A stretch of 64,000 nt of DNA, from positions 83,173-147,172 of the forward strand of contig CALIJB010000004.1 of assembly GCA_938017675.1 (NCBI GenBank), written 5' to 3'. Below are positions 7,429-14,265 of this stretch, piece by piece. Position 1 is the stretch's first letter. Each line of letters starts with the position of its first letter. The position numbers and the translations under genes are program-made. The notes under the pieces are model-generated. The model was given only the letters and a program-made list of their open reading frames with translations. It was not told the DNA's origin and made no database searches. Origin of the DNA: an uncultured Candidatus Saccharibacteria bacterium. GTDB lineage: Bacteria > Patescibacteriota > Saccharimonadia > Saccharimonadales > Saccharimonadaceae.

Positions 7429-8013
7429 ATGGATAAGCAAGCTGAATTAGACGCATTAGCGGCGGAAATTATCGAAGCTGGGATTTGTTCGGAATTGGCG
7501 GCTCAAGCGACGCAGCTGGTGATGGGCGATGGCAATGCTGATGCTGATATCGTATTCATTGGCGAAGCACCAGGTAAGAATGAAGATTTACAAGGTAAAC
7601 CATTCGTCGGCGCAGCGGGCAAATTCCTCGACGAGATGCTGGCGGCAGCTGGTTTGCAGCGCCCGGACGTTTATATTACTAATATCGTTAAGTACCGGCC
7701 GCCGAATAATCGCGACCCGCTGCCAGAAGAAAAGCGCCAGTTTTGGCCGTATTTGATGCGGCAATTAGAGATTATTCAGCCAAAAGCGGTGCTGACATTG
7801 GGGCGGCACAGCGGCGGCGGTTTTATCCCTGGATTAAGGATTAGCCAGGACCACGGACGGCCGCGGCGGGTGCGTTTGCATGAGCTGGAATTCGTGGTAA
7901 TTCCGCTGTATCATCCGGCGGCGGCGCTATACAATGGCGGCATGCGCCAGACGCTAATTGATGATTTTATGCGGGCGGCGGCGTTTGTGCAGCAGAATAA
8001 TCCTGAATCGTAA
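7429..8013 (+). CDS. Uracil-DNA glycosylase, family 4-like, without the Fe-S cysteines
   Basis: A 194-aa base-excision repair enzyme that removes uracil from DNA. Family 4 motifs are clear: the catalytic loop GEAPGKNEDLQGKPFVGAAGKFLDEML, the strand ITNIVKYRPPNNRDPLPEEKRQFWPYL and the leucine-loop histidine in YHPAAAL. Family 4 enzymes normally hold a 4Fe-4S cluster through four cysteines: two in CxxC near residue 15, one in VKCRPP and one about 15 residues later. Here the equivalents are Ala/Cys, Tyr (VKYRPP) and Phe (RQFWPYL), so three of four are missing and a cluster is not expected. The gene starts leaderless at 7429. Confidence 0.9.
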   Translation: MDKQAELDALAAEIIEAGICSELAAQATQLVMGDGNADADIVFIGEAPGKNEDLQGKPFVGAAGKFLDEMLAAAGLQRPDVYITNIVKYRPPNNRDPLPEEKRQFWPYLMRQLEIIQPKAVLTLGRHSGGGFIPGLRISQDHGRPRRVRLHELEFVVIPLYHPAAALYNGGMRQTLIDDFMRAAAFVQQNNPES

Positions 8014-8085
8014 GATTGACACGCTGGTGACCTATAGATATTTGCTCAAAAGCCGGGGCTTATTCCCAATTCGTTTATTAAACTC

Positions 8086-8134
8086 TTGCCAAAATTAAGC
8101 AACCGTAGTATAGTGGATAATTGATATCCACTAT
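8086..8134 (+). promoter_or_regulatory. Promoter and palindromic operator of the rrf2-yhgE operon
   Basis: TTGCCA at 8086-8091, 17-nt spacer and TATAGT at 8109-8114. A perfect inverted repeat, ATAGTGGATA at 8110-8119 and TATCCACTAT at 8125-8134 with a 5-nt centre, overlaps the -10 box. A dimer bound there would block polymerase, so autorepression by the Rrf2 protein encoded next is the simplest reading. Confidence 0.8.
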
Positions 8135-8157
8135 ATCTAATTTACGGAAGGACTAAT

Positions 8158-8592
8158 ATGAAACTATCGGGAGCTGTTGAACAAGCATGCTGCATTATGG
8201 CAATTTTAGCTGATCCGCAGCGAAAAGCGCCGATGACCAATGATGCTTTGGCGGAAAAGATGGCAGTATCACCGACGTACCTGAAGAAAATTAGCCGCAA
8301 ACTAGTGGTGGCGCGGTTGATTACTTCGACGCAGGGTGCTGGCGGCGGCTTCATTTTAGCGCGGGAAATGGGCCAAGTGACGCTGCACGATGTGGTGCTG
8401 GCGATCGAGGGCGAAGCGCCGTTTTTCCAGCCTCAAGGAATTGTCGAAAGAGTGTTTGCGTCGCGGCCTCGCCAAGTAGAAATCGGTATGACTATGATTG
8501 AAAAAGTCTTTTCCGAGGCGCAAGAGAAGTGGAGCGAATATCTAAAGACGGTAACGCTAGCAGACGTTGTCAAGGAGGTAATGCATGGTTGA
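8158..8592 (+). CDS. Rrf2 family transcriptional regulator
   Basis: A 144-aa winged-helix regulator of the Rrf2 family. The N-terminal helix-turn-helix runs through MTNDALAEKMAVSPTYLKKISRKLVVARLITSTQGAGGGFILAR, including the family's GxxGGxxLAR wing. Sensors such as IscR and NsrR bind Fe-S through three cysteines in the dimerisation region. This protein has cysteines only at positions 11-12, so it resembles cluster-free members such as CymR. It follows a promoter whose -10 box overlaps a perfect 10+10 palindrome, and its end overlaps the exporter gene by 8 nt. It probably represses its own two-gene operon; the signal is unknown. Confidence 0.9.
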   Translation: MKLSGAVEQACCIMAILADPQRKAPMTNDALAEKMAVSPTYLKKISRKLVVARLITSTQGAGGGFILAREMGQVTLHDVVLAIEGEAPFFQPQGIVERVFASRPRQVEIGMTMIEKVFSEAQEKWSEYLKTVTLADVVKEVMHG

Positions 8593-10696
8593 AAAATTAA
8601 AGCGGCTGTCAAGCAGACGCCGCGTTAATATGGTGCGAGCTGAATGGCAGCACCTCTGTAAAAACAAAATATTACTGCTGTCGATGGCGGTTATTTCGTT
8701 TATTCCGATTATGTACAGCGGTTTTTTCTTGGGTTCCATCTGGGATCCGTATGGGCAGGTAAAAAACTTGCCGGTGGCATTTGTCAATGAGGACAAAGGC
8801 GCGCAGCTGAACGGTCAAACGGTCAATATTGGGCAATCGGTCGAGCAAAAACTCAAAAGTAATCACGATTTGGGCTGGGAATTTGTAAATAAACAGCAGG
8901 CTGATGACGGAATCAATAGCGGACATTTCTATGCGGTAGTGACTGTTCCGACGGATTTTTCGGCAAAAGCGGCGTCAATTACCCAGAATAAACCGCAGCA
9001 GGCGGTGATCCGCTACACGACCACGCCAGCCAAGAATTACATCGGTTCGCTGGTCAGTAATCAAGCGGCTGAAAAGGTTAAATCTTCGGTGGCCGAGCAA
9101 ATTACTCAAGCGTATGCTAAAGGCGTTCTGGATAATGTAAATAAGCTCGGTGGCGGCCTGGAAACGGCGGCGGGCGGCGCGACACAACTACACGATGGTT
9201 TGACGACCTTGCAAGCAGGTGCGCAAACTTACACTGGCGGCGTCCGGCAATTGGCGGTAAATCAGCGGGCGATGGCTAATGGCTTAGCGCGGCTCGGCGA
9301 TGGATCGCGCCAACTGCAGGCAGGCTTGGGCCAATTGTCGAACGGTTTGCCAAGCGAATCGCAAGTTGTGCAGTTAACAAACGGCATGAAACAATTGCAA
9401 GCAGGCCTTAATCAATTAAATACCAGCGTACATAATCCATCGCCAATGCTCGTCAGCCAACAGAATGAGGTACAGAGTGAAGCGCAGGCTTTGGCGCAAA
9501 CGATGCAAACGTCATCGGCGGACTTAGCGGCAGCGAGCGGGACGCTGCAGACACTGAGAGCTAATGCGGCAAATTCTGGCGGTTCGACAACCATAACTTT
9601 GCCACAAATTAACCAGCTTTCCCGGGCACTTAATAAAACGCAAACGATTAGCGTCCAAGCAGCTGCGCTGCTTAAAGATTTGCAGACGCTTACTCAAAGT
9701 CTGTCAGTGCAGCAAGCACAATTACGGGCTGGTGTTTCGACGCTGACCAATGGAGCTAACCAGCTGGCGCCGAATGTAGTCACTGCTCTTAGCGGCTATA
9801 ACAGCGTCAGAGCAGCGAATAACCAATTGCTGGCTGGCTCGTCATCGCTGGCGAATGGTCTGGCGCAGGCGCAAACTGGCAGCCAACAGCTGGCGAATGG
9901 CGCGCGGCTGTTAGATAGCAGCTCTGGTGTACTGACGAATGGTGCGGCGCAATTGGCAGACGGCGCGGATACTCTGGCTACGAAGCTAGCGGACGCTTCC
10001 TGGCAACTCAAAATACAACCAACTGGCGCGGCCACTCAGCAACAAATGGCCAGCCCGGTGAAGTCGGAAACGGCCAAACAGGGCGACGTGCCGAATTACG
10101 GCTATGCGCTAGCGCCGTACGTGTTGTCGCTGAGCTTGTTTGTCGGGGCGATTGCTCTGAATATTATTTATCCAATCCGCAAAACTTTTGCCGAGCAAGA
10201 AAACGCTTTTCGCTGGTGGCTGGCCAAAGCTTCGGTTACTGGCGTAGCAGCTTTTGTTCAGGCAACAATTTTGATGCTGATCATGGTTTACTGCCTGGGT
10301 CTAGTGCCAGATCATCCAATGAATTTCATCGGGGCGATTTATTTGACGTCGTTTGTCTATATGTCAATCGTATCGCTTCTGGTAATTGTGCTGGATAATC
10401 CAGGACGCTTCTTGGCGATGGTGCTATTGGTATTGCAGCTGGGGTCAAGCGAGGGAACATTCCCGATTCAAACAGCCAATGGCTTTTTCCAAGCAGTCAA
10501 TCCGCTGGTGCCGATGACTTATTCTATCCGGGCGCTGCGCCAGGCTATATCGGGAGGTTTAGGCAGTTCGTTCTATAGCGATAGCATGTGGGTGCTAGCG
10601 GGCTTCTTGCTGGCGGCTAATCTGCTGATGATCGGCTTCTTCATCTACCGCGGTAAGCGCAAGTTCGCTCATACTTCGGTGGATGGCGACGATTAA
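8585..10696 (+). CDS. YhgE/Pip family membrane protein (ABC-2-like exporter)
   Basis: A 703-aa membrane protein of the YhgE/Pip family. One N-terminal helix (ILLLSMAVISFIPIMYSGFFLGSIWDPYG) carries the family start (RAEWQHLCKNK...FLGSIWDPYGQVKNLPVAFVNEDKG). Then comes a long extracellular region of about 450 residues rich in LxxGxxQLxxG and LANG/LADG heptad-like repeats. Five or six C-terminal helices (from about 505) resemble the ABC-2 transporter fold. AAGGAGG at 8572-8578 sets the start at 8585, inside the end of the Rrf2 gene. Family members act in phage infection, ESX/type VII-like secretion and export of lipids or peptides. The Rrf2 partner suggests an inducible efflux or envelope-stress role. 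Confidence 0.88.
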   Translation: MVEKLKRLSSRRRVNMVRAEWQHLCKNKILLLSMAVISFIPIMYSGFFLGSIWDPYGQVKNLPVAFVNEDKGAQLNGQTVNIGQSVEQKLKSNHDLGWEFVNKQQADDGINSGHFYAVVTVPTDFSAKAASITQNKPQQAVIRYTTTPAKNYIGSLVSNQAAEKVKSSVAEQITQAYAKGVLDNVNKLGGGLETAAGGATQLHDGLTTLQAGAQTYTGGVRQLAVNQRAMANGLARLGDGSRQLQAGLGQLSNGLPSESQVVQLTNGMKQLQAGLNQLNTSVHNPSPMLVSQQNEVQSEAQALAQTMQTSSADLAAASGTLQTLRANAANSGGSTTITLPQINQLSRALNKTQTISVQAAALLKDLQTLTQSLSVQQAQLRAGVSTLTNGANQLAPNVVTALSGYNSVRAANNQLLAGSSSLANGLAQAQTGSQQLANGARLLDSSSGVLTNGAAQLADGADTLATKLADASWQLKIQPTGAATQQQMASPVKSETAKQGDVPNYGYALAPYVLSLSLFVGAIALNIIYPIRKTFAEQENAFRWWLAKASVTGVAAFVQATILMLIMVYCLGLVPDHPMNFIGAIYLTSFVYMSIVSLLVIVLDNPGRFLAMVLLVLQLGSSEGTFPIQTANGFFQAVNPLVPMTYSIRALRQAISGGLGSSFYSDSMWVLAGFLLAANLLMIGFFIYRGKRKFAHTSVDGDD

Positions 10697-10716
10697 CCTT
10701 CTTTGAAGCTTTTAGA

Positions 10717-10757
10717 AAATGCCAGCGTCTTAAGGGAAACGGCGCTGGCATTTTGGT
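10717..10757 (+). terminator. Terminator after the yhgE gene
   Basis: AATGCCAGCG and CGCTGGCATT form a perfect 10-bp stem, extended by flanking A-T pairs, with a 15-nt loop and a T-rich tail. Confidence 0.85.
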
Positions 10758-10773
10758 TGGCGCAGGGTCATTT

Positions 10774-10802
10774 TTGACAAAATACGGACAGTTTGCTAGA
10801 AT
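10774..10802 (+). promoter_or_regulatory. Strong promoter of the RNase J gene
   Basis: TTGACA at 10774-10779, 17-nt spacer and an extended TGC TAGAAT -10 at 10794-10802. The leader of about 83 nt contains a GAGAGG/CCTCTC stem followed by a T-rich stretch near 10840-10858, which might attenuate. Confidence 0.8.
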
Positions 10803-10891
10803 AAAACTACTAACGAGAGGGATTTCTAGCGAGTAAAAGCACCTCTCTACCTGGTTTTTAGATTATTGTAATAAAAAAGGAGTATAACAAT

Positions 10892-13009
10892 ATGGGTCAG
10901 CGGCGACTGGCAACCCCCAAAGGCGACGATACTGGTAAACGCCCTTTGCAGGTTAAACAAAAATCAACCAATACTGTACTGAACGCGACAACTACGCGCA
11001 AAGGCGAAGTCTTTCGGGCGCAGCGGCGGATGTCGGAAGGTGTGAATGCGCAGGCTAGCCAGCATCTGATTAATGTGCCGGTCAACAAATCGGTATATAA
11101 CGGCTATGGCGGCAAGCAATTCAGTCTAAAAGATCAGCCGAAACGTCCTCGGGCGCCGCGGCCAACATTGAAGGTGATTCCGATTGGCGGTGTTGGCGAG
11201 ATGGGTATCGGCAAGAACATGACGGCGATTGAGTACGACAACGATATCATCGTCATTGATATGGGGTTCTTGTTCCCAGGCAGCGATTATCCGGGTATAA
11301 ATTATATAATTCCTGATACTCAGTGGCTGGAAGAAAATAAGCATCGGATTCGAGCGCACGTCTTTACGCACGGCCATCTCGACCACATTGGCGCATTTCG
11401 GCATATCATCCCGAAATTGCCAGCACCAGTTTATGGCACGAAGTTCACGCTTGGCATGCTGCAGCGGACGATGGAAGAGACAGACGGCGCTTTCACGCCA
11501 GAATACCACGAATTAAATCCAGAAAATCATGATACTGTACAACTTTGTGATTCATTTAGTGTTGAGCTGGTACGCGTTAATCACTCGATTCCAGATGCAG
11601 CTGCCGTAGTGGTGCGGACGCCAGTTGGTAATATCCTCTCGAGCGGCGACTGGCGCATTGAAGAAAATCCGGTTGATGGCAAGAAATTCGATTTTAATCG
11701 GATTAGCGAAATCGCCGAAAAAGAAGGCTTCTTGCTGTTTATGAACGAGTCGACTAACTGTGAAAGCGACGGTACGCATACGCACGGTGAATTCGATATT
11801 CAGCACAGTATGGGCGAGGTGATGGATAAATGGTCGAAGAGCCGGATTATTGTCAGTAGCTTTTCTAGCCAGTTGCATCGAATTCAGCTACTTCTCGAGG
11901 AAGCGAAAAAGCATGACCGCAAAGTGGCGTTCGCTGGCTTTAGTATGATTCAGAACCTAGAGGTGGCGTTGCGTTCGGGCGTGATTAAAGTGCCGAAAGA
12001 TACCGTCGTTAAGATGGAAGATTTGATTAAATTGCCTGATAACAAGATAACAATCGTCTGTACTGGCAGCCAAGGCGAGTTCAATGCGGTACTTAACCGG
12101 ATGGCGACTGGCGCCCACAAATACGTTAAAATTAAGGGTTCAGATGTGGTAGTGCTGAGCTCGAACCCAATCCCTGGCAACGAGAAATACGTAGTGCGGA
12201 CAGTTGATGGCCTGATGCGCGAGGGCGGCGAGATTATTCAAAATGGCAAAACACACCTAACTGGTATCGGGCCGCTGCACCTATCGGGTCACGGCTATTA
12301 CGATGACCACGTGCGGGTGATTAATGCGGTCAAACCGAAGTATTATCTGCCTAATCACGGCGAGTTTCATATGTTAGTACACAATGCACGCTTGGCCGAG
12401 AAAGAATGCGGTATTCCGCGGCAAAATATATTTGTTTGTGATCCAGGCGATATCATTGAGTTTACTAGCGATGGCGCGCATAAAATTGGCCGCATTGTTC
12501 ACTCTGGCGGTACGATGTATGATGATGCTGGTGCGGTAGTCAGCGAAGTGGTGCTCAAAGACCGTATCCACATGAGTCAAGAAGGTATATTTATAGTCAT
12601 ATTGACGGTTCAGCGCGGTACGGGGCGGCTCTTGACTAGTCCAGACATTATCAGCCGCGGGTTTATTTATATGCGCGATAACGAAGAGCTAATGGGAATG
12701 ATCCGCCAATATCTCAAGCAGAAAGCGGTGCGTAGTTTCTCTGGTAAGTATGACATAGAGGTGGTCAAAAAAGAAATCAAAGACGAAGTAACGCATATCT
12801 TGTATGATCAGACGCGACGAACGCCGATTGTTATTCCAGTAGTTAATGAAGTTGGCGGCGCAGCGAAAGCACACGGCCGCGCCCCGCAAGCTAGATCTGC
12901 TGGCCAGCCGTTGATGCCGCAGCCGTCAGGCAAGCGTTTCCCGCGCAAACAGACCCCTGATACCGAGACAGTAGTGCCGCGCGACCGCTCAGACAGCCGC
13001 TCGTACTAA
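10892..13009 (+). CDS. rnj: Ribonuclease J
   Basis: A 705-aa metallo-beta-lactamase/beta-CASP ribonuclease with 5'-3' exo- and endonuclease activity. The zinc motif HGHLDHIG lies at about residues 162-169, with further ligands in VNHSIPDA and SSGDWRIEENPVDG. The beta-CASP segment follows (SSFSSQLHRIQLLLEEA, CTGSQGEFNAVLNRMA), then LHLSGHGYYDDH and LPNHGEFHMLVHNARLA. An unusual basic, flexible extension of about 80 residues precedes the catalytic domain, and a Pro/Arg-rich tail ends in DRSDSRSY. AAAAAGGAG precedes the ATG. The last 22 bases of the gene lie in a 28-bp direct repeat that recurs at 14156-14183, flanking an insertion. Confidence 0.95.
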   Translation: MGQRRLATPKGDDTGKRPLQVKQKSTNTVLNATTTRKGEVFRAQRRMSEGVNAQASQHLINVPVNKSVYNGYGGKQFSLKDQPKRPRAPRPTLKVIPIGGVGEMGIGKNMTAIEYDNDIIVIDMGFLFPGSDYPGINYIIPDTQWLEENKHRIRAHVFTHGHLDHIGAFRHIIPKLPAPVYGTKFTLGMLQRTMEETDGAFTPEYHELNPENHDTVQLCDSFSVELVRVNHSIPDAAAVVVRTPVGNILSSGDWRIEENPVDGKKFDFNRISEIAEKEGFLLFMNESTNCESDGTHTHGEFDIQHSMGEVMDKWSKSRIIVSSFSSQLHRIQLLLEEAKKHDRKVAFAGFSMIQNLEVALRSGVIKVPKDTVVKMEDLIKLPDNKITIVCTGSQGEFNAVLNRMATGAHKYVKIKGSDVVVLSSNPIPGNEKYVVRTVDGLMREGGEIIQNGKTHLTGIGPLHLSGHGYYDDHVRVINAVKPKYYLPNHGEFHMLVHNARLAEKECGIPRQNIFVCDPGDIIEFTSDGAHKIGRIVHSGGTMYDDAGAVVSEVVLKDRIHMSQEGIFIVILTVQRGTGRLLTSPDIISRGFIYMRDNEELMGMIRQYLKQKAVRSFSGKYDIEVVKKEIKDEVTHILYDQTRRTPIVIPVVNEVGGAAKAHGRAPQARSAGQPLMPQPSGKRFPRKQTPDTETVVPRDRSDSRSY

Positions 13010-13015
13010 CAGATA
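12988..13015 (+). repeat. Left 28-bp direct repeat (attL-like)
   Basis: This stretch covers the last codons of the RNase J gene (SDSRSY and stop) plus 6 nt. It recurs at 14156-14183 with 27 of 28 identities; the only difference is C versus T at the seventh base. Confidence 0.9.
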
Positions 13016-13060
13016 TGTACATGAGGTTTTCTAGATAAAATTAGATATTGTAACATAAAA

Positions 13061-13089
13061 TTGATACATTAACTATTTTTAGTTACGAT
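13061..13089 (+). promoter_or_regulatory. Promoter of the inserted gene (leaderless)
   Basis: TTGATA at 13061-13066, 17-nt spacer and TACGAT at 13084-13089, followed by 6 nt (CAAGAC) and an ATG at 13096. This fits the leaderless pattern of other genes in the window. Confidence 0.65.
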
Positions 13090-13095
13090 CAAGAC

Positions 13096-14177
13096 ATGAA
13101 GAATATTGAATCTATCCCCCATCTTTATCAACGCCATTAGCAAGTATTAGTGTTTGTCCAGAACTCGCTGCAATTGAACCGTGGTCTACGCCAAATCCAA
13201 AAGTTAGAGTTTATTTTGAAAAATCTCGTCCGGACGCCTGGCCTATACTTCCGCCAAGAGATCAGCTCAATCCGCAAGCGCGGGAGGCGCTGGCTGTCTT
13301 TGATAAGGCAGACGAATTGCGGGCAGAACCTGGATATGAAGAAGTGTTGGAGCTGGCAGGCTTACGGGTAGAAGTAGACATTAAAGATAGTAAAAAGCAG
13401 GCAGCGGAAAAACTAATAGACAAAGGGATTAGACTAGGAAAAATACCTCCAGAAGATAGGGAAAGTAAACTAGCAAGATATACAGAAAGATCCGGATGGG
13501 TAAAATATGGGATAGAAAGACAAGTACTTAGTGGTGAGTTGCCTGGGGATAGCTTTCTGTGTAAACCTCTTCAACTAGGAAGTTCGGCTTTAGAAAGGCT
13601 GGCCATATTGGAAGCTCTTGGTTTTAATGAAGGAAACATCAAAGGTTCTATTGTATTTGGAAGTAAGCATAGATATGACAGAAAAGTTCAAGAAAGTGAT
13701 AGGTTCTTTAGGTCAACAGAGGAAGAACAGAGAGAGCAGTTAAAACGTCTGCTTGATGACGCTAAGACAAATCAAGCGAACGAAGAAAAACGTAAAAAAG
13801 AGGCTGCTAGGGTAGCTGGTATTGAGAGAGTGTCTGGAGGTGATGTAGAAAGGGTTGTTGAGTGGTTTGAATCTTGTGCGGAATCATTGCGGCAAGATGG
13901 CTATGTATTGAGTTCAATGGTAAACCTTGAGTCTAGCAGAGAGAAAGCTGAGCTTGTCAAAGGAAGTATCGCAGAACTGCGCCAATATTTTCCAGATTTG
14001 CGCTATCCAAGCGGCTTGAGTGTACTTGATTATTTATCAGAGACTTATGGTGCGGATTCGACAGCAGCAGTATTGGTTGGCGCGCAGGTCGTAGGAACAG
14101 GTAAAGTTTATACTCTTGGTCTAGACTGGGCGACTGTTTATAGAAAGTTAGATTCCTCAGATAGCCGCTCGTACTAA
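13096..14177 (+). pseudogene. Frameshifted hypothetical gene carried by the insertion
   Basis: I do not recognise the product. The promoter places the start at 13096 (MKNIESIP), but that frame stops at 13138. The long frame that ends at 14177 is open from just after 13109 and reads as real protein well before any start codon (PELAAIEPWSTPNPKVRVYFEKSRPDAWPILPP and on). The two frames can be joined at the C5 run at 13116-13120, which suggests a one- or two-base indel, a sequencing error or programmed slippage. The body is helical and charged (GNIKGSIVFGSKHRYDRKVQESDRFFRSTEEEQREQLKRLLDDA). Its last residues, SDSRSY, are supplied by the right direct repeat and equal the RNase J C-terminus. A shorter product from TTG at 13317 (286 aa) is possible. 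Confidence 0.6.
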
Positions 14178-14183
14178 CAGATA
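14156..14183 (+). repeat. Right 28-bp direct repeat (attR-like)
   Basis: Second copy of the 28-bp repeat at 12988-13015. It provides the stop codon of the inserted gene and lies 6 bp before the -35 box of ftsK. Confidence 0.9.
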
Positions 14184-14189
14184 GCGCTA

Positions 14190-14218
14190 TTGCTTTTTGT
14201 AGTAATTTATGCTACAAT
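14190..14218 (+). promoter_or_regulatory. Promoter of ftsK
   Basis: TTGCTT at 14190-14195, 17-nt spacer and an extended TGC TACAAT at 14210-14218. A second TACAAT at 14249-14254 lies 11 nt before the ATG and might give a very short leader. Confidence 0.6.
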
Positions 14219-14265
14219 AGTAGTATACCCTTTTAGATATAAACAGAGTACAATAGGTAACGGTT

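Larger units (their letters stand above)
13016..14183 (+). mobile_element. 1168-bp insertion at the 3' end of the RNase J gene
   Basis: The segment between the two 28-bp repeats, counted with one repeat copy, is 1168 bp. It carries one gene with its own promoter and no recognisable integrase or transposase, and no terminal inverted repeats are visible. Insertion into a gene's 3' end with restoration of that end is typical of site-specific integration by tyrosine recombinases; recombination between short repeats is an alternative. Removing it joins the RNase J stop directly to the ftsK promoter region. Confidence 0.65.

Noticed and set aside
13150..13371. Plus-strand 73-aa frame at the start of the insertion
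   Set aside because: Different frame from the continuous coding-like sequence, with no start signal.
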